Assembly (NCBI RefSeq): GCF_013410065.1
Contig: NZ_JACCCW010000001.1
Coordinates: 620,001 to 684,000, forward strand
Reading direction: 5' to 3'
DNA from: Granulicella arctica
GTDB taxonomy: Bacteria; Acidobacteriota; Terriglobia; Terriglobales; Acidobacteriaceae
Length of the DNA stretch: 64,000 nucleotides
Positions within the stretch are counted from its first letter, which is position 1; each line of letters opens with the position of its first letter. The position numbers and the translations under genes were made by a program. Shown piece by piece: positions 55,262 to 64,000 of the stretch. Under the pieces are notes generated by a model. It worked only from the letters and a program-made list of their open reading frames with translations. It did no database searches and was not told the DNA's origin.

Positions 55262-55644
55262 TGGTTCTTCTGCTCGACACAACCGTTCTGGTCGATGTTC
55301 TCCGCGATCGGAACGACCGCCGCTCTCTTCTGGCAAACCTGGTGGACGGCGGTCACACGCTCGCGACATCCGCCATCAATATTGGTGAGATCTACGCCGA
55401 GATGCGCCCAGAGGAAGAAACTGAGACCGAGGCTTTCCTTTCGAGCCTGCACTGCTATCCCATCACGATCAGCATCGCTCGCCTCGCCGGTTCCCACAAG
55501 CGTCTTCAGGCTACAAAAGGAAAGACTCTGGGCTTAGTCGATATGCTCATAGCCGCAACCGTCATCGAGCATAAGCTTACCCTGATGACCGACAACATCA
55601 AAGACTTCCCACTCGCCGATCTGGCACTGTATCCGCTATCGTAG
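55261..55644 (+). CDS. VapC-type PIN-domain ribonuclease toxin
   Basis: 127 residues. Acidic catalytic residues of the PIN fold are Asp6 (LLDTTVLVD), Glu43 ([10 protein letters not shown]), Asp94 (LVDMLIAAT) and Asp111 (TDNIKDF). VapC toxins cut tRNA or rRNA when freed from the antitoxin. The gene ends inside the 3' end of the convergent hemL gene, a 9-bp overlap. Confidence 0.9.
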   Translation: MVLLLDTTVLVDVLRDRNDRRSLLANLVDGGHTLATSAINIGEIYAEMRPEEETETEAFLSSLHCYPITISIARLAGSHKRLQATKGKTLGLVDMLIAATVIEHKLTLMTDNIKDFPLADLALYPLS

Positions 55645-56922
55645 CGCCCCTCGCGCCGCCTCCAGCGTAGCCTCAACCTCAACCATTCCATGCTGCATCC
55701 CCACAAACGCGGCCTCATACTGGCTAGGCGGCAGCCACACCCCCGCATCCAGCATCGCCCGATGAAACCGCGCGAACGCCGCCGTATCCGACGTCGCCGC
55801 ATCCTCAAAGTTCTCCACCGCACGATCCGTAAAGAACCACGTAAACATCGACCCAACCCGATTCATCATCATCGGAACCCCTGCCTCTCGAGCAATCGCG
55901 ACAACGCCCTCCGCAATCGCAGCCGTAGTCTTTTCCAACTCCGCATAGATCGACGGGTGCTCCAGCAGATACCCGACCGTCGCAATCCCCGCTGCCATCG
56001 CCAGCGGATTCCCGCTCAGCGTCCCCGCCTGATACACCGGACCCAGCGGAGCCAAAGACTCCATCACCTCTGCCCGCCCGCCGAACGCCCCGCACGGCAG
56101 CCCGCCGCCAATAATCTTGCCCAGCGTTGTCAGGTCCGGCTTGATCCCATACAGCTCCTGCGCCCCTCCCAACGACAGCCGGAACCCCGTCATCACCTCA
56201 TCCAGAATCAGCAGCGCTCCATGCCGCGTGCAAAGCTCCCGCAGCCCCTGCAAATATCCCGCACCCGGAGCAATCGTCCCCGCATTCCCCACCACCGGCT
56301 CGACGATCACGCACGCAATCTCGCCCGGATGCCCCTCAAACGCTGCCTCCACCGCAGCCAGATCGTTGTACGGCAGCGCCAGCGTGTGCATCGCCGTCTC
56401 GACCGGCACACCCGCCGACCCCGGAATCCCGAAGGTCGCCACTCCGCTGCCCGCCTTCACCAGCATCGCGTCCGAGTGCCCGTGGTAGCAGCCCTCGAAC
56501 TTGATCACGAAGTTCCGGCCCGTAAACCCACGCGCCACGCGCACCGCCGACATGCACGCCTCCGTCCCCGAGCTGACAAACCGCAGCCGTTCGACCGAAG
56601 GAAAACACCGTGTCACCAACTCAGCTAAATCCGCCTCAGCCGCCGTAGACGCCCCAAAGCTCGTCCCCCGCGCCGCTGCCTCGCACACCGCCTCCACCAC
56701 CGGAGGAAACGCATGCCCCAGAATCATCGGACCCCACGAGCCAAAGAAATCCAGATACCGATTCCCATCTGCGTCCCACAGATACGCTCCCTCCGCCCGC
56801 GTCACGAACGGAGGATCGCCACCCACCGCGCGAAAAGCCCGCACAGGCGAATCGACGCCCCCGGGGAGAAAACCTTCGGCACGTTGCTGTAGCTGGCGGG
56901 AGCGGGTCAGAGTTCGAGACAT
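55636..56922 (-). CDS. hemL: Glutamate-1-semialdehyde 2,1-aminomutase
   Basis: 428 residues, normal length. The PLP-binding lysine is Lys269 ([16 protein letters not shown]); [28 protein letters not shown] and [10 protein letters not shown] are also present. It makes 5-aminolevulinate for heme. It ends 9 bp into the vapC gene and starts opposite the small serine/threonine-rich gene. Confidence 0.96.
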   Translation of the reverse strand: MSRTLTRSRQLQQRAEGFLPGGVDSPVRAFRAVGGDPPFVTRAEGAYLWDADGNRYLDFFGSWGPMILGHAFPPVVEAVCEAAARGTSFGASTAAEADLAELVTRCFPSVERLRFVSSGTEACMSAVRVARGFTGRNFVIKFEGCYHGHSDAMLVKAGSGVATFGIPGSAGVPVETAMHTLALPYNDLAAVEAAFEGHPGEIACVIVEPVVGNAGTIAPGAGYLQGLRELCTRHGALLILDEVMTGFRLSLGGAQELYGIKPDLTTLGKIIGGGLPCGAFGGRAEVMESLAPLGPVYQAGTLSGNPLAMAAGIATVGYLLEHPSIYAELEKTTAAIAEGVVAIAREAGVPMMMNRVGSMFTWFFTDRAVENFEDAATSDTAAFARFHRAMLDAGVWLPPSQYEAAFVGMQHGMVEVEATLEAARGALR

Positions 56923-57027
56923 ACCCCCAGTATAGAAGTGCCGACTTGCTCAAGTTCTCCCCAGTCCAGCCGATAGGGCACCTATCTCCATCCCATGGAG
57001 ACACAACTCACCGATGAGGATGCCTCC

Positions 57028-57450
57028 ATGTCCATCTCCCCAATCACTTCATCCCTGACTCTCCTTGATAGCTCGCTCTACGCCTCCACGACGAGCGGCA
57101 CCACGACCACCACCTCCACCAGCTCGACAACGACCACCGCAGCCGACAGCACGGACAGCACATCGACCACAGCCCTGGAGAAAGATCTCGCCGCCCTCCT
57201 CAAAGCCCTCGTCGCCGGGGACGTCTCCGGCGCAAAGTCCCTCCTCGTCCAGGTCCAGAAGGACGCCAAAGCACAGGATGCCTCTACGTCTTCCAGCACC
57301 AGCTCTGACTCCAGCTCGCTCGACAAATTGCTCAGCAAGATTTCGGACTCACTCAACTCCGGAGACACCTCCAGCGCTCTCCAGGATGTCGCAACCTATC
57401 TGGTTCAGAGCGGAACCACCTCGGGAACCCTGCTCAACACCGTTGCCTAA
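57028..57450 (+). CDS. Serine/threonine-rich small protein, hypothetical
   Basis: 140 residues from the ATG at 57028, chosen because GAGGA lies 7 bases upstream; an ATG at 56995 has no site. A Ser/Thr-rich N-terminal half (about 17-47) and a second Ser-rich stretch (about 80-95) surround two leucine-rich helices (LEKDLAALLKALVAGD, DKLLSKISDSL). No family recognised. There is no signal peptide, so the location is unknown. Confidence 0.6.
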   Translation: MSISPITSSLTLLDSSLYASTTSGTTTTTSTSSTTTTAADSTDSTSTTALEKDLAALLKALVAGDVSGAKSLLVQVQKDAKAQDASTSSSTSSDSSSLDKLLSKISDSLNSGDTSSALQDVATYLVQSGTTSGTLLNTVA

Positions 57451-57494
57451 ACCACCTGCCCGCAATCCGTCGGGGGTCTACACTTGAAACCTGG

Positions 57495-57941
57495 ATGACC
57501 CCAGCTGAACACACCGCCATCGCAGGGCGCTCGTTGATCCTCTACGACGGCGTCTGCGGCCTCTGTAACCGCCTCGTCCGACTCCTGATCCGCATTGACC
57601 GCGCCGGTCAGCTCCGCTTCGCCCCGCTCGAAAGCTCCCTAGGCATCGAAATTCTCTCCCGCTTCCCCTCGGCCCCCACTGAGCTCGAGGGCATCGTCCT
57701 CATCGCCAATGCCGTCACCCCACACGAGACCCTCCACCGCCGCTCCGACGCCATTCTCGAGGCTCTTCGCCGTCTCCACAGCCCCTACCCAACGTTCGCC
57801 ATCCTCCTCCACCTCGCTCCCAAGTTTCTCCGAGAATGGGTTTACGGCCTCATCGCCCGCAATCGTTATCGCCTCTTCGAAAAATTTGATACCTGTCCGA
57901 TCCCCACAGAGGCTCAACGTTCCCGCATACTAGGGATGTAA
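57495..57941 (+). CDS. Thiol-disulfide oxidoreductase DCC family protein
   Basis: 148 residues with the family DGVCGLCN motif (redox Cys pair) and a following fold (LRFAPLESSLG) as expected for DUF393. It is a predicted thiol-disulfide oxidoreductase; partner unknown. It lies 44 bp after the Ser/Thr-rich gene and 76 bp before purM. Confidence 0.9.
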   Translation: MTPAEHTAIAGRSLILYDGVCGLCNRLVRLLIRIDRAGQLRFAPLESSLGIEILSRFPSAPTELEGIVLIANAVTPHETLHRRSDAILEALRRLHSPYPTFAILLHLAPKFLREWVYGLIARNRYRLFEKFDTCPIPTEAQRSRILGM

Positions 57942-58017
57942 CCTTTTGCCTCTTTGACGGAGCGGTGGTTTTCCCCCTGCTAGACTGAACCTCTTCCCCA
58001 CGCGATGGAGCACGCCC

Positions 58018-59142
58018 TTGTCTGACCAGACCTCTCTTCAATCCGATTCGCTTAACTCAGCCGGCACCAAGAAAAAGTCGGCCAGCAAAACCTCGCCCGA
58101 AGCGAAGAAAAAAGCCTCCATCAGCTACGCCGACGCCGGCGTCGACATCACCTCCGGCGACCGCGCAAAGCAGCGCATCAAGATGCTCGCCCGTAAGACC
58201 TTCAATAAGAATGTCTTATCCGAAATCGGCGGCTTCGGCGGCCTCTTTGCCCTCGACCTCGATAAATTCCCCAACCCCGTCCTCGTCTCCTCCGCCGACG
58301 GCGTAGGCACCAAACTCAAAGTCGCCTTCGAACTCGGCATCCACCACACCGTCGGTGCCGACCTCGTCAACCACTGCGTCAACGACATCGCCGTCCAGGG
58401 TGCCACGCCTCTCTTCTTCCTCGACTACCTCGCCACCGGGGCACTCGAAGGCAACGTCGTCGAGACCGTCGTCCAGGGCATCTCAGAAGCCTGCCGCGCC
58501 AACGGCTGCGCCCTCATCGGCGGCGAAACCGCTCAGATGCCCGGCTTCTACCAGCCCGGCGAATACGACCTTGCAGGTACTATCATCGGCGCAGTCAACC
58601 GCGATCAGATCATCACCGGTGCCAACATCCAGGTCGGCGACGTCCTCCTCGGCCTGCCCTCGAACGGCCTCCACACCAACGGCTACTCTCTCGCCCGCAA
58701 GCTCCTCTTCGACGTCGCCAAGTACGGCCCAGAGCAGTACGTCAACGAGCTCAAGGACAAGACCGGCGCCGCCCTCATGCGCACTCACCGTAGCTACCTT
58801 GGTGTCATTAAGAAGCTCACCACCGCAGGCGTCGTCAGCGGCATGGCTCATATCACCGGCGGCGGCATCACCGAAAACCTCCCGCGCATCATCCCCAAGG
58901 GCATGGGCGCACTCGTCGATCTTGCCTCCTGGACCGCCCCGCCGCTCTTCGAGCACCTTCAGAAGCTCGGCAACGTCGATCAGGAAGAGATGCTCCGCAC
59001 CTTCAACATGGGCATCGGCCTCATCGCCGTCATCCCCGCCGACAAGCTCAAGAAAGCAAAGGCCATCCTCAACCGAGCCAACGAGCGCCACTCCATCATC
59101 GGCCGCATCACCCGCGGTGAGCGCAAGGTCAGCTACACCTAG
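58018..59142 (+). CDS. purM: Phosphoribosylformylglycinamidine cyclo-ligase
   Basis: 374 residues. The AIR synthetase fold is clear: SYADAGVDITSGDRAKQRIK, SSADGVGTKLKVAF, CVNDIAVQGATPLFFLDY and GGETAQMPGFY. It closes the imidazole ring in purine synthesis. A TTG start with GGAG 8 bases upstream gives a Lys/Ser-rich head of about 33 residues (AGTKKKSASKTSPEAKKKA) not seen in standard PurM. A strong terminator follows. Confidence 0.96.
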   Translation: MSDQTSLQSDSLNSAGTKKKSASKTSPEAKKKASISYADAGVDITSGDRAKQRIKMLARKTFNKNVLSEIGGFGGLFALDLDKFPNPVLVSSADGVGTKLKVAFELGIHHTVGADLVNHCVNDIAVQGATPLFFLDYLATGALEGNVVETVVQGISEACRANGCALIGGETAQMPGFYQPGEYDLAGTIIGAVNRDQIITGANIQVGDVLLGLPSNGLHTNGYSLARKLLFDVAKYGPEQYVNELKDKTGAALMRTHRSYLGVIKKLTTAGVVSGMAHITGGGITENLPRIIPKGMGALVDLASWTAPPLFEHLQKLGNVDQEEMLRTFNMGIGLIAVIPADKLKKAKAILNRANERHSIIGRITRGERKVSYT

Positions 59143-59182
59143 AAACTCACCTGAGTCTTCATGATTTAGGCCTATCTCTGAC

Positions 59183-59219
59183 AGCCGGGGCGATCGATGT
59201 GCGCCCCGGCTCTGTTTTT
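59183..59219 (+). terminator. Rho-independent terminator of purM
   Basis: AGCCGGGGCG pairs perfectly with CGCCCCGGCT around a 9-base loop and is followed by TTTTT. Confidence 0.88.
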
Positions 59220-59333
59220 CGCATAAAAAAACCTATCCAGAATTGCTCTTTTGCTGCGATACTTCAAGCGAATCAAAACAGTCAGATACGCCGCAGCGTG
59301 GCAGCGCCTCGGGTCGCGTTGGACAAGGTTCCC

Positions 59334-62300
59334 ATGGTTCCCTACTTTCCTCGCTCTGCCTACAAGATCGCTGCCGCCGCAGTTCTCCTTCTATCGTTAG
59401 CCCTTAGCGGCTGTGGCGGATCGCGTTACAGTACGAGCGCTACGACCACCATTGCAACGACGCCTGCCACAGTTCAGGGCTCCGTCCACGGCGGTATGGT
59501 GCCGGTCTCGGGTGCAACGATCCAGATGTATGCCGTCGGCACAACCGGGGATGGTTCCCCTGCGACCGCACTGCTGGCTCAGTCCATAACGAGTGACAGC
59601 TCCGGGGACTTTACCCTCACCGGCCAGTACACCTGCCCATCCTCTTCCACCCTGGTGTACGTCACCGCCACTGGCGGCAATCCTGGATTAGCCTCCGGTA
59701 CCAACAACACAGCAAGCGTCCTCATCGGCGCGCTCGGAGCCTGCGGAAGCCTGCCGTCCTCCTTCATCATGAACGAGGTGACGACCGTAGCCGCCATCTG
59801 GCCGCTGGCCACCTTCATGTCCTCCCCCAGAGCGATCGGTTCCAGCACCTCGGACGCCTCAGCGCTCTCTGCCGCCTTCACCCTCGCCTCCGAATTCGCA
59901 AACATCAACACCGGCCTCGCTCCCGGCACCAACATTCCAACCGGCACCACCATCTCGACCGCGACCGTCGACGAGATCAATACCCTTGCCGATATCCTCT
60001 CAGCCTGCGTCGACTCCACCGGCACCTCGTCCAGCACCACCCCGTGCGGCCAGCTCTTTGCCCTGACCACCCCTACGTCCGGCACTGCACCCAAGACCAT
60101 CGCCGCTGCCGCTCTCTTCATCGCGCAGAATCCCACAGAAAACGTAGAGCCGCTCTTCGCCCTGCTGCCATCCAGCACCCCGTTCACCCCCAAGCTGAGC
60201 GGGGCACCAGTCGACTGGAGCATTCATCCAAGCGTCGCTGCAATGCTAACTGCCACACCCACCTCCATCAGCTTCCCATCGACGACAATCGGTTCCGCGG
60301 CAACCGCGAAGATCGTCACCCTCAACAACACCGGCACGACTGCGATCACGCTCAGCAGCATCTCCATCACCGGAACCAACGTCGGCGACTTCACCCAATC
60401 GCACACCTGTGGCTCCTCCATCGCGGCTGGAGGAAGCTGCACCATTACAGTCGGATTCACCCCAACCGTCTCCGGAACACGTTCCGCAGTCCTGCAAATC
60501 GGTAGCAACGCATCAAACGCTCCGACCCTCCTTGCCCTCACCGGAACCGGCCACGCTCAGCCTATCGCAATCTCCCCGGCAGCGCTCACCTTTCCCCTCA
60601 CTTCTACGGGCACCAGCAGTACTCCGCTATCGCTCACGATTAGCGCTCCCGGCGGCGACGCCGTCACAGCCAGCATCACGCCTGCGAGTTCTCCATTTAC
60701 CCTGTCCCCAGCCTTTTGCAGCAAAACTCCATGCCAGATCGCCGCCACCTTCACCCCGACCGTCACCGGCACAGCCTCCGCCTCCATCACCATCACAGAC
60801 AAGACCTCGGGCGAGAGCAGCACCGTCGCGGTCACCGGAACCGGTGGCCAACCCAGCCTTTCCCTCTCCTCAACCAGCCTGAGCTTCCCCGCAACCAACG
60901 TTGGCAGCTCTGCCTCAACACAGTCGGTCACGCTAACCAACAGCGGAACCGAGCCACTCGCCATCTCCAGCATCACCCTCGCCGGAACCAATCCGGGCGA
61001 CTTCGCTCTATCGAATGCCTGCGGCTCCTCCGTTGCCGCCAAGGGAAGCTGCACGCTCACGATAGGCTTTACTCCCACAGCAGCGGGTAGTCGCGCCGCT
61101 TCCATACAGATCACCAGCAACGCCCCCGGCTCACCCGCCACCATCCTGCTTGCCGGAACCGGAGTAGCCGTCGCCACAGAGGGCCCTGTCACACTCTCTC
61201 CCGCCTCATTGACCTTCACCGAGTTTGGAATTCCTCAATCCGTGACGGTCCAGAACAACGGAACGGCTGCTGTGACCATCAGCTCGATCGCTGTCTCGAA
61301 TGGTAGCTCCAGCTACGCACAAACCGACTACGCACAAACCAACAACTGTGGCACAAGTCTCGCCGCACAATCGGTTTGCACCGTCTCCGTCTCCGCGCTC
61401 GTAATCGACTCCTCTGCGGCGCTCAACGGAACCTTATCGGTAACAGCCAGCGACTCCGTCACACCCCACACAGCATCGCTCACCACGCAACAATCCACCG
61501 TTACCATTGATGGTTCGCCCATAGACTTTGGCGCGTGGGCCATCGGCACAACGTCCACACAAAAGAACCTCCTTGTCCTCACCTACCCGAATGGAGGCGG
61601 CATCAGTGATTCCATTACAGGCCCTGATGCGAGCGACTTTATCCTGGTATCGAACGGTGATGGTGCCGGGTGCATCATCCAATGCACTGTTGTAATGGCC
61701 TTCATGCCATCGGCGCTCGGCACACGGAATGCCACACTCGTCACCAGCTACGGAAACGTCCCATTGTCAGGCATAGGCAATCCAGCCGGACCATCCTTCG
61801 TCGTCACCGATACGTCCAACCCCTATACCGCAACCATTAACGAGGCGGGTTCGCCTCTGCCAGTCACAGTTTTAAACAACGGCTCAGCATCGCTCAATCT
61901 CACCGAAACAATCTCCGGGCCGAACGCCTCAGAGTTCACATTGACCAATCCCTGCACCAATGGCCTCGCTCCCGCTGCCACCTGTACCTTCGATATCACC
62001 TTCTCGCCGCTACAGGTGGGGACCCGTTCCGCTGTTCTCACCGTCACCGATTCAACCTCAGGAGTACAGCAGACCGTGGCTCTGACGGGCTCCGGCCAGT
62101 TCCCGCCGCCATCAGCTTCACCCTCTTCCGTCAACTTCGGAAACATTCAACTAGGCTCCACCTCTAGCGCTCCCATCACCCTCAGCGCGCCGGCAAATCA
62201 TCCTCTCAAAATCGTCCTTTGGAGCGGCGGCAGCCCGGGCTTCAGTGTCTCCGCATCCTCATGCGCAACGACCCCTTGTCAGATCAATGCCACCTTTTCG

Positions 62301-62714
62301 CCCACGTCTACAGGAAGCGCAAGTACCTTCGTACAGTTCACCGACACAGTCAGTAGCGAGCAAAGCTCTGTCGAGCTTAGTGGCATTGGTGGCATCCCCG
62401 TCATCTCACTCTCTCCCTCCAGCATCGCCTTCCCGTCCCGGAACATCGGCACTACATCCGTCGCGCAAACCGTTACTCTGACCAACACCGGCAACGCATA
62501 CCTGAATACTCCAACTATCACGCTTCTCGGAACGAACTCAACCGATTTCACCGAAACAAACACCTGCACCAGTACGCTTGCCCCGAACGCAAGCTGCGCG
62601 ATATCCGTCTCCTTCGCACCACAGGAGGCCGGCAGCCTCTCCGCCAGTGTTCAGATCACGAGCAACGCCTCCAACTCACCCGTAACCCTGCCGCTCACCG
62701 GAACTGCTAACTAG
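59334..62714 (+). CDS. Large lipoprotein with ASPM-SPD-2-Hydin (choice-of-anchor D) repeats
   Basis: 1126 residues from the ATG at 59334. A lipoprotein signal ends at Cys27 (LALSGC). A carboxypeptidase-regulatory-like module (about 47-110) and a linker domain (about 115-300) are followed by several repeats of about 100 residues to the end. Each holds a pattern such as VTLTNSGTEPLAISSITLAG, CGSSVAAKGSCTLTIGFTPT and GSRAASIQITSNA. These immunoglobulin-like repeats serve surface or matrix proteins; function here is unknown. Upstream in-frame starts (TTG/GTG/ATG from 59199) are not needed. The protein is expected to sit on an outer membrane face. Confidence 0.88.
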   Translation: MVPYFPRSAYKIAAAAVLLLSLALSGCGGSRYSTSATTTIATTPATVQGSVHGGMVPVSGATIQMYAVGTTGDGSPATALLAQSITSDSSGDFTLTGQYTCPSSSTLVYVTATGGNPGLASGTNNTASVLIGALGACGSLPSSFIMNEVTTVAAIWPLATFMSSPRAIGSSTSDASALSAAFTLASEFANINTGLAPGTNIPTGTTISTATVDEINTLADILSACVDSTGTSSSTTPCGQLFALTTPTSGTAPKTIAAAALFIAQNPTENVEPLFALLPSSTPFTPKLSGAPVDWSIHPSVAAMLTATPTSISFPSTTIGSAATAKIVTLNNTGTTAITLSSISITGTNVGDFTQSHTCGSSIAAGGSCTITVGFTPTVSGTRSAVLQIGSNASNAPTLLALTGTGHAQPIAISPAALTFPLTSTGTSSTPLSLTISAPGGDAVTASITPASSPFTLSPAFCSKTPCQIAATFTPTVTGTASASITITDKTSGESSTVAVTGTGGQPSLSLSSTSLSFPATNVGSSASTQSVTLTNSGTEPLAISSITLAGTNPGDFALSNACGSSVAAKGSCTLTIGFTPTAAGSRAASIQITSNAPGSPATILLAGTGVAVATEGPVTLSPASLTFTEFGIPQSVTVQNNGTAAVTISSIAVSNGSSSYAQTDYAQTNNCGTSLAAQSVCTVSVSALVIDSSAALNGTLSVTASDSVTPHTASLTTQQSTVTIDGSPIDFGAWAIGTTSTQKNLLVLTYPNGGGISDSITGPDASDFILVSNGDGAGCIIQCTVVMAFMPSALGTRNATLVTSYGNVPLSGIGNPAGPSFVVTDTSNPYTATINEAGSPLPVTVLNNGSASLNLTETISGPNASEFTLTNPCTNGLAPAATCTFDITFSPLQVGTRSAVLTVTDSTSGVQQTVALTGSGQFPPPSASPSSVNFGNIQLGSTSSAPITLSAPANHPLKIVLWSGGSPGFSVSASSCATTPCQINATFSPTSTGSASTFVQFTDTVSSEQSSVELSGIGGIPVISLSPSSIAFPSRNIGTTSVAQTVTLTNTGNAYLNTPTITLLGTNSTDFTETNTCTSTLAPNASCAISVSFAPQEAGSLSASVQITSNASNSPVTLPLTGTAN

Positions 62715-62869
62715 ACGTCGCCCAACATCCAGGCAAGCCATAGTACGATGCAGGAAGGCTCGCCGTTCTGCTGCAAACAGAAGGCTGCCCGAGACCTTGG
62801 ACCCTGCAACACCGTCCATACCTCCAAAGTACTGATGCGGCACCGCCGCTCACCCCCAAAGGAGAACGC

Positions 62870-63499
62870 GTGAAGCGCCTGGGCATCCTCTTATCCGGCA
62901 GAGGCTCGAACTTTCTTGCCATCGCCGAAGCCATCCGTCACCACCGCCTCCTCGGCGCGGAGATCGCAGTCGTCCTCTCCAACCGCGACGACGCCCCCGG
63001 CCTCGGCTTCGCCCGCGAGTTCGGCATTCCCGCCTTCTCCATCCCCTCCGCCGGCCGCAAACGCGCCGAGCACGACGCCGAAATGATCGCCCGCCTGCGC
63101 CAGCACCGCATCGATCTCGTCTGCCTCGCCGGCTACATGCGCATCATCTCGCCCGCCTTCGTCGCCGCCTTCCCCAACCGCATCCTCAACGTCCACCCCT
63201 CGCTGCTCCCTGCCTTCCCCGGCCTGGACGCCCAGGGGCAAGCCCTCGCATTCGGCGTCAAGGTTGCAGGTTGCACCGTCCACTTCGTAGACGAGGCCGT
63301 CGATCATGGAGTCATCATCCTCCAACGTACCGTTCCCGTAAAGGACGACGACACCCCCGATACCCTCTCCGCCTGCATCCTTGAGCAGGAGCACCTAGCC
63401 TACCCCGAAGCCATCGGCCGCGTCCTCTCGGGCGAGTTCCGCATCGACAACCGCCGCTTTATCCCTACCAAAACTCCGTCAGGCCCCCACCACACCTGA
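62870..63499 (+). CDS. purN: Phosphoribosylglycinamide formyltransferase
   Basis: 209 residues from a GTG with AAAGGAG 5 bases upstream. RLGILLSGRGSNFLAI opens the fold; active-site GYMRIISPAFV, NVHPSLLPAFPG and HFVDEAVDHGVII are typical. It uses 10-formyltetrahydrofolate to formylate GAR in purine synthesis. It lies beyond the lipoprotein gene from purM, on the same strand. Confidence 0.96.
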   Translation: MKRLGILLSGRGSNFLAIAEAIRHHRLLGAEIAVVLSNRDDAPGLGFAREFGIPAFSIPSAGRKRAEHDAEMIARLRQHRIDLVCLAGYMRIISPAFVAAFPNRILNVHPSLLPAFPGLDAQGQALAFGVKVAGCTVHFVDEAVDHGVIILQRTVPVKDDDTPDTLSACILEQEHLAYPEAIGRVLSGEFRIDNRRFIPTKTPSGPHHT

Positions 63500-63599
63500 C
63501 TCTCCCCACAGACTCCGTCATCCCGGGCGAAGGCTCTCGCAGTCTTATCGCAAGCGCCACAGTTGGAGGAATCGAATCTGCTTTTCAAACCCTTCAGCC

Positions 63600-64000
63600 C
63601 TAAAACCCACGCCCCGGCTGCATCGGAATCACCTTCAGCAACGCTCCCAGCGCAAACAGCAGCAGCACAAAGAACACCATCGTCCGCGTATCCGGCTCCT
63701 CCGGCGTGTCCTTCGTAAACAGCCGATACACCATCCCCGCCGCGACCAGCAGAAACACCTTCTGATCCGTCAGCGCAAAGAAGAGCACACACGCCGCCAG
63801 CAACAGGCCGCGCTGCACTCGGCTCAGCGCCACCACCGCCTGGCCACCATCCAGCATCCACACCGGGATCAGGTTGATCAGATTCAGCCATGCCCCTGCA
63901 TGCGCCAACGCCGCAAACACCGGCATCCGCGTGTACAGGTACAGCCCCATACACCCAGCCGCCGCAAACAGTCCAAACAGCGGTCCTGCCAGTGCAATCT
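63600..64000 (-). CDS. Site-2 protease family (M50) protein, 5' end outside window
   Basis: The leftward frame is open to the right edge. It shows IALAGPLFG near the edge and the third M50 motif LINLIPVWMLDGGQ, then further membrane helices and a short C-terminus (VIPMQPGRGF). The HExxH zinc motif must lie beyond the window. Such intramembrane metalloproteases cleave regulators or membrane proteins. Substrate unknown. Confidence 0.85.
   Translation of the reverse strand, partial: IALAGPLFGLFAAAGCMGLYLYTRMPVFAALAHAGAWLNLINLIPVWMLDGGQAVVALSRVQRGLLLAACVLFFALTDQKVFLLVAAGMVYRLFTKDTPEEPDTRTMVFFVLLLFALGALLKVIPMQPGRGF

Overview
The window looks like chromosomal DNA of an acidobacterium, most likely a Terriglobia/Acidobacteriaceae relative (Granulicella, Terriglobus or Edaphobacter type). 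The grounds are a very large Oar-like TonB-dependent receptor with an N-terminal carboxypeptidase-regulatory domain, a VWFA protein of the acidobacterial type, choice-of-anchor (ASPM-SPD-2-Hydin) repeats in a lipoprotein, and moderately high GC with many GTG/TTG starts. This placement is inferred from protein families; no rRNA gene is present.

Layout. 1-5.1 kb: a TonB receptor reading leftwards, missing at most its last residues, and a divergent M28 zinc peptidase. 5.1-12.1 kb: a LysR regulator divergent from an RND efflux operon (permease, adaptor, outer-membrane lipoprotein) that ends in a clear terminator. 12.2-18.9 kb: a GH28 polygalacturonase-like enzyme, a GYF_2/DUF2752 membrane pair, a bactofilin, small secreted or membrane proteins, a VWFA protein and an FmdE-like zinc-finger protein. 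19.0-21.1 kb: DUF721-gatC-gatA.

21.1-42.8 kb is one large surface-polysaccharide locus. It holds an initiating sugar-phosphate transferase, the dTDP-L-rhamnose genes rfbA, B, C and D, a GmhB-type heptose phosphatase, a heptosyltransferase-family GT9, three GT2 and one GT4 glycosyltransferases, a Wzy-like polymerase, a Wzx-like flippase, a Wzz-like chain-length protein, a long SLBB-type outer-membrane export protein, a Wzi-like protein and a GDP-mannose 4,6-dehydratase homologue. Together these can make, flip, polymerise, export and anchor a rhamnose-containing polymer by a Wzx/Wzy route. No tyrosine kinase or phosphatase is visible. A tRNA with anticodon CAT, probably tRNA-Ile2, sits inside the locus, with a decayed partial copy of its 3' half 174 bp away. 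DNA to the right of it is visibly richer in A+T, which suggests acquired DNA.

42.9-64 kb is denser and richer in G+C: an ArsB/SLC13-like permease, a GH2 beta-glycosidase, DinB, YraN, a nitroreductase, then housekeeping genes (pyrG, fabD, bcp, hemL, purM, purN) mixed with a polysaccharide deacetylase, an MFS transporter, a VapBC toxin-antitoxin pair, a Hydin-repeat lipoprotein and, at the right edge, a partial site-2 protease.

No CRISPR array, insertion sequence, rRNA or obvious phage gene was seen. I did not find a clearly new multi-gene system. The most unusual spots are the tRNA with its decayed copy, two near-perfect DNA dyads that may be operators, and the atypical members of the polysaccharide locus.
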